From: Meconema thalassinum
Taxonomy: Eukaryota; Arthropoda; Insecta; Orthoptera; Tettigoniidae
Reading direction: 5' to 3'
Assembly: GCA_946902985.2 (NCBI GenBank)
Contig: OX336392.1
Coordinates: 466,018,693-466,082,692, forward strand
DNA length: 64,000 bases
This document shows, piece by piece, positions 21,020 to 31,658 of this stretch (positions within the stretch are counted from its first letter, which is position 1; every line of letters begins with the position of its first letter). A program made the translations under genes and the position numbers. The notes under the pieces are model-generated. The model searched no databases. It was not told where the DNA came from and saw only the letters and a program-made list of their open reading frames with translations.

Positions 21020-21267
21020 GAATTCAGAACTCGACACTTCCATAATATATATATAAAGATTTAATGAAGATGCTACAGAAAAGGTGGCAATAGAAGAACG
21101 AGAGAATCAAGGAAGATGCTACAGATGAGGTGGCAATAGAAAAACATTAGAAAATATTACAAGAAGATAATATGAATAAATGAGAATGATGTTCCATTAT
21201 TTTGAGAGGCTTGTTTTTGTATACATATAAGTCTGTTCCGACTTTATGTATCATGTCGAGAGGAATA
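21020..21267. other. short spacer between gag and repeat copy 2
   Basis: About 250 bases with two GAAGATGCTACAGA-containing near-repeats (21065 and 21111) and no pol sequence. Just before copy 2 is ATCATGTCGAGAGGAA, a 16-base string that also occurs inside both 2-kb repeats (7323 and 22200). Its purine-rich part lies where a polypurine tract would be expected if copy 2 is a 3' LTR. Confidence 0.5.
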
Positions 21268-23335
21268 TGTACCCTCATTCTCATGACTGGAATGCCTTTA
21301 TGGGAAGGTAATATGTAATTACTTGTGAACATGAAGCGAGATTCAGGATCATATGTTTCGCGACCCACAAGTTGACTTTGGATAGCGATCTCGACGACAG
21401 AAGCGGGGCGCATGCGTTGCAAGTACTGTTGTCACAGCTGATTGGTTAGGGGTATTGATTATTTTTATCGACCAGCAACAAGAGATAAACTATGCCTTTT
21501 GGATGGGAATTCAAGTTTTTTATACGTTCTGGCGTATTTTAACATGTCTGTAATTATAGCAGGTGTTGGATTATTAACTACTTTCAAATAATTGTATTCT
21601 TAGGAACACGGAAATAAGATATCTGCATCTTATCAGTTCCAGTTTTGAGCACTCGTGGCGCGACGGTAGGTGACCTCGCAGTCGCGTTCTGGCTTGAACA
21701 ACGGAGAGGGTAGATTGGATTATACCACGCACGATTACACATGTATCGAGTTATACCGGTGACCAGCGGGGAAATGTCACGTGCACCGTGAGTGAAAGTT
21801 CGTCTTGAGAAGTGTACTGCTATTGTACAGCAGGGGGTTTCCTTAGTGCCGAGAAGGACCCCAGTTTCAGTTCCGATTAGGCTATTGCGATCGAAATGAA
21901 AACGCAGCTTGTCTTGCTAGATAACTGTTCATTATAGGCCAGCCGTATAGTGTTCGTGAAAGGTCGATACTTGCTTTTACAAGCAGACAATCATAATGTT
22001 CATTCAGTAGACATTCTTCGCATTGGAACTGGCCGTATCGATACACTCACTTCATGTGTGTTGTCAGAACAATTAGCACCTCCATTTGAGAAGCTTTTCC
22101 CAATACGAGTGCTTGGATTTTGAATACATTATATATATATATACTCGTATATATGGCCTAACTCATATGTCAGTGATCTTGCAATTATGTTGAGCAATAT
22201 CATGTCGAGAGGAAAGGCTGCTATGTGCTTCAGTGACTTAACAATGTGCGGTTAGACTATATAAACATGAGTGTCACTGTGCGAGCGAAGTCACGTTCAT
22301 TCTGATGCTATACGTCGCGCGGCCCGTGCTGGTGAGTGCGAACACAGTTGTTGTATTGCAATACAGTGTGTTTCGAAATGAGCCGATTGCGCGAGGCCAG
22401 TGAACTTTGGTGTTCGAGCCGTTATAGACATCACTGCGTGCTGCGGTTGATAGGACGTTATCCGAAGATGAAAGAAACTGTCGTTGGTATTAGAGTGGAA
22501 CATTCAGTCAGGATGGGAGATGTCTGGAGATCCAGGGTTCGTTTCTCGCTTTCCTGGACAGTGAAGACTTCTATTGCTTACATGGAGGGAACAGTCATAA
22601 AGGACATGACTGTGTTCTTTCGTGGTCTACAAGAATCATCTAAGGTACTGAATTAACCATCTTCAATCGTAGCTAAGCATGTTTATTCTAACGTTGTCAC
22701 CCTGCCACATATTTTTATATATAGGATTTTTCGTAGAATGTCTAAGAATGGAGTTTAGGTTTGATCCTAGTGTCAAGACTGATTCTATTCGGGACAGGGT
22801 TTTGATTCTACTAAAAGAATGCACCCATTGTAATTAAATGTATTATAGTTTAATTTTCTTTTGATTACTGTAAATTCAAGTTCATTTTATGGGGAATTTA
22901 TTTAATGTAGAGAAGAGGAACTTTAGGCCACTCAAGATTCATCATTTTTCGTGTTTGATTTATATTGTAAATGAACACTAGTTTTATGCCTTCATATGAC
23001 ATTACTCGAGCTTGGGTAGACTCAATTTGGAGTTTCTACTTCCGTATGTCTACTTAGAAGACTGTTATACACTCGAAAGTGAAATTTCAGTATTCAGGTT
23101 GATTTTCGAAAACTGCAGTAAGCTTTATGAAGCAGGTTCAGTGAAGAAAGCGGATTTGTTTTGATTTGCTAGTAATTTATTCCGAATTTTGACTTGATCC
23201 AGGTTCTTTCTAACGTAATTTTTTTGTGAGATTCTGCATTACGTTTGCTTTATTAGATTCAATCAAGATCCATTATTGATGGACTAGACAGATGTTTTAA
23301 ACACAGTTTGAAGACATTTGAATACATTCACCCTA
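21268..23335 (+). repeat. 2-kb direct repeat, copy 2 (candidate 3' LTR)
   Basis: Partner of 6044-8459, 2068 bases, lacking the short insertion found there. It carries TATATAAA at 22258-22265 and the same downstream CTGGTGAGTGCG. A 106-codon frame (22336-22656) is conserved in both copies, but it opens with GTG and has no known domain. It ends exactly where the 146-base block 23334-23479 begins. Confidence 0.75.
22258..22265 (+). promoter_or_regulatory. TATA box in repeat copy 2
   Basis: TATATAAA in the same context as the weaker box in copy 1, with a possible initiator about 30 bases downstream. It supports a promoter role for the 2-kb repeat. Confidence 0.4.
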
Positions 23336-23479
23336 GTCTCAGGTAGGAATTCCTGTACCCCAATTCCTCGTCTTATGTTGGGTAGAATCTGGCAAATTTT
23401 ATAGCCGGGGTTTCCAGGCTCTACGATCCAGCTGTCTTCGTGGGATTCCAACATGCTGATGGTAGGTATTTCGGGTACA
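23334..23479 (-). repeat. 146-base coding-like block, copy 2
   Basis: Near-identical to 16997-17142. It abuts the end of repeat copy 2 on one side and unrelated sequence (GTACCATCTCCTCTCGC..) on the other. The minus-strand frame through it is open (23284-23502) but its ends are not homologous to the first copy's ORF. Confidence 0.9.
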
Positions 23480-23734
23480 GTACCATCTCCTCTCGCTCGC
23501 AAATAGCCCAGGCTCTAGCTGCGTATCCTGTTAGCTGTGTTTAGGTCCCCACTCACTTTAGTGATTTCACGGGCTTTGCGGTGACACTTTTCTCCAAAAA
23601 TTATTGGTATTTGAGGTTGGACTTTCGTCCTATTATCCACACTTGTTCCTCTGTACGAAACCCACTTCCCTTTACTTCTTTATTCATCTTCCCTTGTGGG
23701 TAAGGTTAATTCTTAGCAAACACCTACCCACCTG

Positions 23735-25040
23735 TCATATTACATCTGCAAAGCGCACAGGGAATTTAATAACACGTCCTGATCTGGTAATTTTGTGGGG
23801 TATTGTGTCGCACTTTCTTGGGACCGATAGTTGTGGTTCAGTCATTTCACTGTTACGGTCCTTCAAGCTAAATGCTGGTTTTAGCCTATCTATTGAAACG
23901 TTTGTTAGCTTATCCTTAATCATCAGAGTGAAGAATTTTGGTGTGCGCTGAATGACTTCATATGGACCTTCATAAGGTTGTGTGAACCCAGTCTAGATTC
24001 TGTCGACTCTTACAAACACATAGTTGCACTGCCTTAGGTCTTTATGGACGAATGGTGTTCCTCGATTCTTGTGATGACAATCAGCTGGCTTGAGATGATT
24101 CATCTGCTTCTTAAGGCCGGTGACAAATGTTGGCAAGTCTGCATCTGTTTGGAGGTCAGGTGCTTCGAAAAAATCACCAGGTAGTTTTAGGGTTGGCCCG
24201 TAAACCATTTCTGCAACTGTTGAGTTAGCTTCTTCACGAAACACACAACAAAGACCCATTAAGATAGTTGGAAGTACATGAGTCCACCTTGTTGTTGCGT
24301 GGGCACGTATTGAGCTTTTCAATGTGTGATGAAACCTTTCTATCTTTCCATTAGATTGAGGATGATAGGCAGTTGTCCTTGTTAGTTGACAACCACAAAT
24401 CTTGGCTAGTTCACGAAACAAACTTGATTGAAATTGCATTCCTTGATCTGTCACTATTTGGCGTGGAACTCAAATCTAGTAATCCAGGAATTGAAGAATG
24501 CTTGAGCTATGGTCGGAGTGGCACGACTTCTGTTCAATTCGTGAATCTATCGATACATGTAAGGCAATGAGTGAATTAATACGAGGGTGGTAAAGGACCA
24601 ATGATGTCAATATGAACCACCTGGAAACGTTCATTTACACTAGGGAACTGTTCAATGGGTGCTTTGGTATGCCTAGATATTTTACTTTTCTGACAAGCTA
24701 TGCATGCTTTTGCCCATTGTTGAACGCCTTTCCTCAAGTTTGGCCAAACAAATCTGGAAGATATAAGTCGCACTGATGATCTCACACCTGGATGAGCTAT
24801 GTCATGCTAATGTCGGAAAATTGAAAATCTGAATGCCTTAGGTATAAATGGCCGAATATTATTAGTTGACACGTCACACCAAAGACTGTTACCATCAGGA
24901 GTGGTGTGTAACTTGAACTTAAGTGAAGTGTCAGGACTTAATCGGAGTTTCTGGAGCTCTTCATCTTGTATTTGTGATGCCGCTATTTCGTCATAATTGA
25001 TTGCCACTAATTCTTCCATTCGTGACAAATGATCAGCCAC
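23735..25040 (-). pseudogene. pol: Gypsy integrase remnant
   Basis: After MADHLSRMEE comes a linker, a zinc-binding N domain (HDIAHPGV.. with CIACQK) and the catalytic core: HIDIIGPLP (first Asp), TDQGMQFQSSLF (second Asp) and YHPQSNGKIERFHHTLK (Glu). The C-terminal part ends with SIDRLKPAF.. and TRSGRVIKFPVRF. There are stops or shifts near 24810, 24576 and 24470, and an in-frame TAG near 23995 between the DDE core and the C-terminal domain. The piece 23923-23735 is in the same frame as the core. Confidence 0.88.
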
Positions 25041-26202
25041 GACATTTTCTCTACCTGATACATTTCAAGGTCTGTAGTAAACTGGGATATATATTGGAGA
25101 TATCTCAGTTGAATTGCTGACGCCTTCTCATTTTTTTGCTTGAAGGCAACCGTTAATGGAGCATGGTCTGTGTAGACTGCAAAAGTTCTTCCTTCCAGTA
25201 GGTATCTGAAATACTTTATTCCTAGGTAGATACTAAGAAGTTCCCGGTCATAGGTAGAATAATTCCTCTGAGCATTGGAAATCTTCTTTGAATAGAATCC
25301 TATTGGTTTCCATTCTCCATCCTTCCTTTGCTGTAGTGCTGCTCCTACCGCAAAATCTGATGCATCCGCGAACAATGCAATGCTTGGGAACGTTAGGAGG
25401 GCTGCTTGTGCAAGGTCCTCCTTACACTTCTCAAATTGCTGTATTGCTTCTGGCGTCCAGTCAATTGGCCTTCTATCATTCTTCTTGGTTCCCTTCATGA
25501 ACTCATTCAAAAGAGCATGATTTTCAGCAGACTGAAATTCTTGTTTTGCAATACGTAGTTTATGAGGATCCAACCTGCGTGGCTTGCAGAAAACTGGTGG
25601 GCCACTGAAAGTTGTTTTGTAGTGTTGGACATCATGTTTGACTTTTTTCGATGTAACAGAAGGCTTTGTCAATTCAGGGAATTGTTCTAAGAGTTTAGAA
25701 AACCTGCTTGTTGCATGGAGTGAACTTACTGACTCACTGAGGTCAATAATAGCTACATCTGCAGGAACATCCAGCTTAGTGTTGCTATCTATCAGTCGTT
25801 TGTTTTTCAGATCAATTAATAAACCAAAGTGACGCAGGAAATCAGCTCCCAATATGCCCTTTGATACATCGGCGACAATGAATGACCATTCAAAGCAACG
25901 CTTTAAGCCTAGGTTCAATTCAATATATTTGAGCCATACGTGTGGATTATTGAACCATTAGCGGCATATAGTTTAAAATCTGATGTTTCACTTCTCTTAT
26001 TCTGATTAACTGGTATAACAGAGATATCTGCACCACTGTCAACCAGGAAACGTTGTCCTGAATTGTGATCTTTAATAAACAAACGAGATTGACGGCCTGA
26101 TATTCCTTCTGTGGCGGAACAATTAGCCGCTATTGTGTCCGCCTCATCTAGTTTTCCTGATTTTTCCACTGGCAAGGTGGCACACATTTTTCTGGTTTGC
26201 AA
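25007..26202 (-). pseudogene. pol: Gypsy protease - truncated RT - RNase H
   Basis: The protease part contains FLVDSGADISVIP (catalytic DSGA) followed by LYAANGS and GADFLRHFGLLIDL. In the 303-residue frame 25918-25007 the pol sequence reaches PRRLDPHKLRIAKQEF and then jumps, in frame, at about 25531 to a post-RT segment (RPIDWTPEAIQQFEKCKEDL). The whole RT core, including the YxDD site (roughly 170 residues in relatives), is missing. RNase H follows (FADASDFAVGAALQQ, YSTYDRELLSIYLGIKYFRY, VYTDHAPL). The frame continues toward integrase after a shift near 25040. Confidence 0.9.
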
Positions 26203-26906
26203 TGGTTCCCAAACCGGAAGTGATAGTAACAGTATTTGCCATTTTTATCAAATTTAGGCCTACTTTTACTTCTATTGCGAGATCTATGCCTACTGTGACT
26301 TCTGCTTCGTCTAATTCTTCTATTCTCAACAAGAGTTCTTGAACAGAAAGTGTGGAAGTTGGTGGTACTGGTTGTGCATGGGTAGTTTGCACATCATCAA
26401 CAGCTCGCATCTCAAACATTCAACATTCTCGTCAGAAATATTTAGTATACTCCTAATATTGCTGGGTAATTTATCGAGCCAAAGAGTTTTTAAAATTTTA
26501 TCTGAAACATTCTTTCCACCATAACCTTTCATTTTCCTAAGTAATTGACTTGGTTTCATATCACCAAGCTCGAGCTCGCTTACTAGCTTCTCTATTTGCC
26601 GTTCTTCGCTTTCCTTAAATAAAGTTAACAATCTATCGTTTGCAAGAGAATATTTATTAACTTCTACACTTGTCACCAGATCCCAAATATTCTCGACAAA
26701 TCTCGACTCCAACTGGGCAAGAAGGTAGTTGAATTTAGTTGCCTCAGTAGTTATCCCGGAGATAAAAAATTGCGCTTCCGCTTGGCAAAATCAGATCTCT
26801 GGCTTTTCGACCCAAAAAGAGGTAATTTTACGCTTACCTTGTCGACTTCAAGTTTGGTTTCGGATGTCGGCGTGATACTTACTAGTGTTTGTTCTTCGTT
26901 ACTCAT
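26144..26906 (-). pseudogene. gag: Gypsy gag remnant
   Basis: It begins at ATG 26906 (MSNEEQTLVSITP..) shortly after the primer site. The N-terminal frame stops near 26751 and the similarity continues in another frame: FVENIWDLVTSVEVNKYS, then ELGDMKPSQLLRKMKG and LKTLWLDKLPSNIRSIL, a pattern typical of Gypsy-clade Gag in insects. A further shift leads to a C-terminal CYYHFRFGNHC..KCVPPC segment, the Cys/His motif usual at the Gag end of this clade. At least two frameshifts are needed to read it through. Confidence 0.85.
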
Positions 26907-26924
26907 TTTCACGAGATCACGTCG

Positions 26925-26938
26925 CGTCGGGGTCACCA
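26925..26938 (-). other. primer-binding site, tRNA-Trp type
   Basis: The minus strand reads TGGTGACCCCGACG directly after the LTR. This is complementary to the 3' end of animal tRNA-Trp (..CGTCGGGGTCA plus CCA, recalled). It fixes the orientation of the element and the LTR edge. Confidence 0.8.
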
Positions 26939-27131
26939 ATTTATACCGTGCTAGTTGATATACACTGATACGGAGCAATGACGGGAAGAAAACATGAAAC
27001 TACACTTTATTATTATACATCTCCATTATTAGACTCGTATATCACAAGAATACAAAATATGTTCAAAGAATACAAACTATAAAGACATTATTACTTTTCC
27101 TTCTTTCTGTCCTACGCCCTCTTCTGCGACA
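26939..27131 (-). repeat. 5' LTR of the Gypsy element
   Basis: About 190 bases matching 3103-3288. On the minus strand it starts near TGTCGCAGAAGAGGGCG and ends near CACGGTATAAAT, immediately before the primer site. The outer boundary is uncertain by about ten bases. Confidence 0.75.
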
Positions 27132-27175
27132 CGCACTGGCTGGACCGTGAACTAAAATGCTTAAGTAGCGGAGTG

Positions 27176-27346
27176 ATGCCGCTGTTTATTTCTATTCGTC
27201 ATGGTATAACTAAACAGAATTCTCAGCAAGAGGTTATTGAGGTTAGCCAAACTGATTGTATAGAAACGTCAGACTTAATGACTACAGAACAGGTTGCTCC
27301 ATCTTACGGCAATTTCCATAGGGTGGAATTCAGAGACATTTCTTGA
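27176..27346 (+). CDS. ORF fragment interrupted at the left edge of the inverted-repeat element
   Basis: ATG 27176 opens MPLFISIRHGITKQNSQQ.. and continues about 48 codons to the repeat boundary at 27320, then runs eight codons into the repeat and stops. A frame at the other side (37156-37332) could be its continuation. I do not recognise the protein. It may be a piece of another element's ORF or of a host gene. Confidence 0.25.
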   Translation: MPLFISIRHGITKQNSQQEVIEVSQTDCIETSDLMTTEQVAPSYGNFHRVEFRDIS

Positions 27347-27600
27347 GGACACCTTGAGGAGACCTTGGGCTTGAGGAAGCCTTAAGGAAGCCATTTGCAT
27401 TCAGAGAGCTTCCTTGAGGCTTCCTTGAGGAAGCCATTTGAAGGCTCCCTTGAGCCTTCCTTAAGGAGACCTCAAGGCTTCCTTGAGCAGAAATACTATT
27501 CAGAGACATTTCTTGAGGAAGCCTTGGGCTCAAGAACTCCTTCGCGACCGCGCACGACTTGTCGTGTGCTGAGGTAGGGGACAAGCTACCTTAAGGAATC
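27320..27600 (+). repeat. left inverted terminus with TTGAGGAAGCC subrepeats
   Basis: The outer 50 bases match the right terminus in reverse complement. Further in, TTGAGGAAGCC, CTTAAGGAAGCC and their complements occur repeatedly up to about 27530, and ATTCAGAGACATTTCTTGAG occurs twice (27329 and 27500). Such subterminal arrays are a known feature of several DNA transposon groups. Confidence 0.8.
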
Positions 27601-28720
27601 CTTCAAGAAAAATGGCGTATTCTTGGCGGACGACGACTATCTTGATTATACTAAAGCATTATTTGAAGACGAATACGTACGAAGACGATATATAAGAGAT
27701 TTCTAGAATCCATAGAAAATATTTTCTGAGCTGCCGTTTTTCAAAACATGTTGTGACAAACGTGATTTTGCCTTTAGTTCAGTTTGAAAGCAGAAGATGA
27801 CTTCCACTTTCTCCAATATTACTGATTTTAGTTATTAGTCTACGGTTTTATGCCACGATAAACTTTCAGGTATCGGTAATAGGAAAATTTGAAATAAAAC
27901 CAAATAGCGGTACGATAAGTACGGTACCTAATTAAGGTACGGTAAAAGTCCCCATACTTTTGTTGGTTAGGTACGGTACTACAGTGTAGGTTAGTTTTTT
28001 TTTTAGTGTAGCCTATTATTTGTTTATTTAATGATATTCTGACTGTATTGCATTAATATTTATCACCCACAATAATTTGGCTCCCGTCCGTTTGTATTTT
28101 CCACAGGAAAAGAGCCGTAATTTATATCATAGGCCTACCGGTACCGTATCGTATCAGACTGATATGTAGGCCTACGTGTTTATTATTAATTAGGTTATAC
28201 ACACGTTACATGATTAGCCTGTTAGCTTATTTTGATGCAAGACGTTCATACCTCCAGTATTGATACACGGCCCTAAATAACCTACAATAACGGTAATGTA
28301 AAAGTGCCTATTAGCCCTTAGAAATACGTACGCAAGAAACACGCATTAGATGACATCTCGTAATAATCCGGTTTCCTGGCTTCATTATTGGGTTAAAAGT
28401 GATTAGATACATACATGCACACTACTGATGGGTATATAATACGCAATCTACTGCACAAGGCTGATTACCAAGACCCTACAATGAATTAACAACAACAATA
28501 TAACACGCAAAATAGTGATCTCTGTAGGGAAAACCATTTTGCTTCTGACTGCATTAATTGGAGACACATCCCAGACAATAAATGGAGAGTACCGGTCTTT
28601 GAATTTCCTGTGAAAAATGAGTGTCTCAATAGCCTAGGTGAAAGTCATGAAACAGGATGTTGCTATTTCATTCAGGGCTTTGAACATCATGGTCATCAAC
28701 CCCATGTACTTACTGGTAGG

Positions 28721-28915
28721 CTATGTGGATAATCTGTTTGATATCGAATGGGTTATTGTGTGTCTGTGTATGATAAGAGTTAAGGAGAAGGTGGCTATGG
28801 TCTTATAGGAACCATGCCAGTATTTCCCTGGAATTGAATTGGAGAATCGCAGAAAACCACTTCTAAGATGGCTTACATGGGGATCGAACCCATCTCTTCT
28901 GTTCTTCCTCATAAG
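28721..28915 (-). mobile_element. SINE fragment (same core as the SINE at 2.2 kb)
   Basis: On the minus strand a B-box-like GGGTTCGATCCCCATG near 28867-28882 is followed by GTGGTTTTCTGCGATTCTCC and TTCCAGGGAAATACTGGCATGG. This aligns with GTGGTTTCCCACTTCTC and TTCCAGGCAAAAGCCGGTATGG at about 2305. The match is diverged, so this is an old copy. Confidence 0.6.
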
Positions 28916-29814
28916 GCGCGAGTACCTTGTTTCAACCCACAGTCGAGAATTAGAAAGCCTTAGAAACTAGGTTCTGACCAAGTACGTACTCCAAGATGTT
29001 CCAATTCGTCTATACATTTAAATAGTGTAACAGATGTTTTAGGCTAATCCGAAGGCCATGTTTCATATACCATAGGTCAATGGATCAATAAACTGCTCGG
29101 GTCCAAGCTCTGTGAACTTGTGGGGTGAGGGGAAAGAGCAGGGAAGGGTCAGGCGAGAAGAGAAGGGTCTGTCAACAGCCCGCCATGATATCTGGTATTC
29201 CTTTCTATTCCAATACTGCTGACATAGGGGCGTAGCTCAAACCATCGTGGTATTACGAATGAGTGAGTGAGTCACCGACCAATGTATTTGGTACTGCACT
29301 TTGCACAGACCGAGAAACCTCATCACTCGTCAACACCACATCTCGATGCACATTCCTCTCAGGTTCACGCTGCTTAGACCCGAGCAGTAGTTCAATGGGA
29401 TATTTTTTCTGGGGAAGATGACTTCAGTGCTCCACCAAAAAAGCTAGCCTATTTTACAGACTAGTTACATAAAACTTCCAGTTGATAATATACATTATCT
29501 GAGAAAATGAATGGGGACTCGTCTTCCTTACCACAAAAATATAACTTTCTGATTGATGACACAATAAAATTTTATTGACCATGTGTAGGCTATGCATACC
29601 AAAATGAAAGCATGTCATTAAACTCTGAATCGTACAAAAACAATACTGTAACTAGGCTCTCATCCTCTTTCTTTTTTGACTGTATGTGGTGACCTTCGGG
29701 GAGTAAGCCTATCTAGCGCATGAAAGGCTGTCTTATATCCGAGCATTTGGCAAAGCAACTTCGAACGTACAGTATGTAAGAATCCTGAACTCTCAGGAAA
29801 AATATGATAGGAGG

Positions 29815-30460
29815 CAGAGGAAATTCTAACAAATGGGGGTATTCAACAAATCAGAAGGTGCAACGACTGTACCCACATACATATCAAGAGCCATGGTGGA
29901 CCAATGGCAGAAGTCTATAGAAACAATAAAGGTTCCTTTTCTCTAAACATTGACCTCATGACTCGAGAATATTCAAAACAGCTTCATCAAGTTAAGATTC
30001 AATGAATGTGCACGTAGGTCTTTGGATTCTGGGGAGCATACACCAATTAGATGCTTAGGGGAAATGAACCTTTTAGAAATTCTATGTCTAAACGTACAAA
30101 ACTCAGGACGAAGCAAAAATAATACTTTGGGATACTAAACTTTAACTCACTATTCAAGTTTGGTGAGCACAAAGAACTGACGACGATGATGCATGAACAT
30201 AACATATCAATACTGGCATTGCAAGAAACACAATATCAGGACAACGATGTAATGGACACAAAAGAATATAGATTCTCTAATGGAGTTAGGTAAAAATATG
30301 CCGGTGTTTAGCATGGCGTTTGCTGTAAATAAGAATGTTATCAGCTCAGTGGTTAACTTCAGTAGTGCTTCAAAGATTACCTCCTCTAACCGCAGCAGAA
30401 ACAGAGGGTATACTCTTATCAACGCACATGCACCCAGCAATGAGGACAACAGGCTCAATC
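29815..30460 (+). pseudogene. APE-type LINE endonuclease fragment
   Basis: Frame-shifted translation gives FGEHKELTTMMHEHNISILA followed by LQETQ, the region around the catalytic Glu of LINE apurinic endonucleases. It continues with KEYRFSNGVR and later AFAVNKNVISSVVNF and TLINAHAPSNEDN (the NAHAP motif). This is the N-terminal half of an RTE/CR1-like ORF2. It ends abruptly near 30460 with no RT. Confidence 0.75.
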
Positions 30461-30904
30461 CCGAGTAAGTGTCGTTGTGTTGGCAGAATTGCCAGAATGC
30501 AACATAACCTGAGGTGGCCCCGTCTCTAGGAACGTTTTTATACAAGAGTGACCGACTGAACTAATAATTTCATGATCCTTGGTCAGGACAGTCGCTGCCA
30601 GAGCCAGGATCCGATCCTGGATTTAACACTTATGGATACGCCTTAATGTTACTACAGTGAAACCTCTCTAAAAGACCACCCCTCTTAAAGACCGATTTAA
30701 AACCACATAAGGTCTATGTATTTGTTACCTCTATTTAAGGACCACCCCTCTTCCCGACCAAAGACCAGGCATTTTCTCAGTCTGACCTCTTTCAAAAGAC
30801 CACTTCTCGTCTGCGTTCTCATTGGAGATGGTGATGATGTAAACAATAGTTCTGTTGGCACAGAACTGCATCAGCATAGAATGTCAATAGAGGAAGTGTT
30901 ATGT

Positions 30905-31287
30905 TGTTTGAGTCTTCAGTCTTTTGACTGGTTTGATGCAGATCTCCATGCCTTCCTGTCCTGAGCTAATCGTTTCATCTCTCCATAGCTACCACACCCT
31001 ACATCCGAGGCAATCTGTTTAACATATTCTAACCTTGGTCTACCCCTACAGTTCTTGTCCTCAACCCTTCCTTCCATAAATAAGCTTGCTATTCCTGGGT
31101 GTCTTAGTATGTGTCCTACTAACCTATCGCCAGAAACATCTCTCCCCTCCCACTCATCTTAATACCTCTTCGTTTGTAACCCTATCTACCCATCTGATCT
31201 TCATCATTCTCCTGTAACACCACATTTGAAATGCTTCAATTCTCCTCTTTTCTGCTGCACCAATAGTCCAAGTTTCACTTCCATAGA
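30905..31287 (-). mobile_element. RTE-like LINE 3' end inserted in the Tigger element
   Basis: It is flanked by the 9-base duplication GTGTTATGT (30896-30904 and 31288-31296). On the minus strand it begins within YGSETWTIGAAEKRRIEAFQ and continues MWCYRRMMKIRWVDRVTNEE, the conserved end of RTE-type ORF2. It ends near CAAAAGACTGAAGACTCAA. It is a strongly 5'-truncated insertion. Confidence 0.9.
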
Positions 31288-31317
31288 GTGTTATGTAACA
31301 TATAAAAAATACAAAAC

Positions 31318-31458
31318 ATGCCTCTCCTAGAAGATTTTTCAAACCCAGAACAAATTAATGGACTTTCAAACTCACTCAGAGATATTCTAGAAAGTGAAAT
31401 TGTTAAAAAAAGATGTGCTAATCTGAAACAGAGATCAATTGGTGACTTTTTTAAATGA
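31318..31458 (+). pseudogene. Tigger transposase C-terminal end
   Basis: The frame reads MPLLEDFSNPEQINGLSNSL and ends KRCANLKQRSIGDFFK before TGA 31456-31458. A final K-Q-x-[ST]-I-x-x-F-F-K motif is typical of Tigger/pogo transposase C-termini (compare the KQTTL..FFK type, recalled). The catalytic DDE domain and the CENP-B-like DNA-binding domain are absent. Confidence 0.75.
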
Positions 31459-31658
31459 CAGAGCTCAGAAAATAACTAATTGTAATTAATTTGTACTAAA
31501 TGTGAACCAATGCAGATAAACTGTAATCAAGTATGTGTTCCAACTGTACTTTATTAATATGCAGTATATTATTATTTTAATGCATATTAAGAGACCACCC
31601 CTCTAAAAGATCAGTTTTCCATGGAACCGTCACTGGTCTCTTAATAGAGGTTTCACTG

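Larger units (their letters stand above)
23735..27131 (-). mobile_element. degenerate Gypsy-type LTR retrotransposon (5' LTR, gag, pol remnants)
   Basis: On the minus strand the order is LTR (27131-26939), tRNA-Trp-type primer site, gag, protease, truncated reverse transcriptase, RNase H and integrase, which is the Gypsy gene order. The LTR family recurs as a solo copy at 3103-3288. No 3' LTR is seen below 23735: the sequence there runs into unrelated DNA and the 146-base block, so the 3' end is truncated. Numerous frameshifts and stops plus a deletion in pol make it inactive. Confidence 0.9.
30655..31658 (+). mobile_element. pogo/Tigger-like DNA transposon, deletion derivative
   Basis: The ends are inverted: CAGTGAAACCTCTCTAAAAG at the left, and ..CTTAATAGAGGTTTCACTG at the right. 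TA flanks both sides (30653-30654 and 31659-31660), as expected for Tc1/mariner-pogo elements. The subterminal sequence (GACCACCCCTCT) also recurs inverted and direct. About 1 kb long, it keeps only the last piece of the transposase and contains a LINE insertion. Confidence 0.9.
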
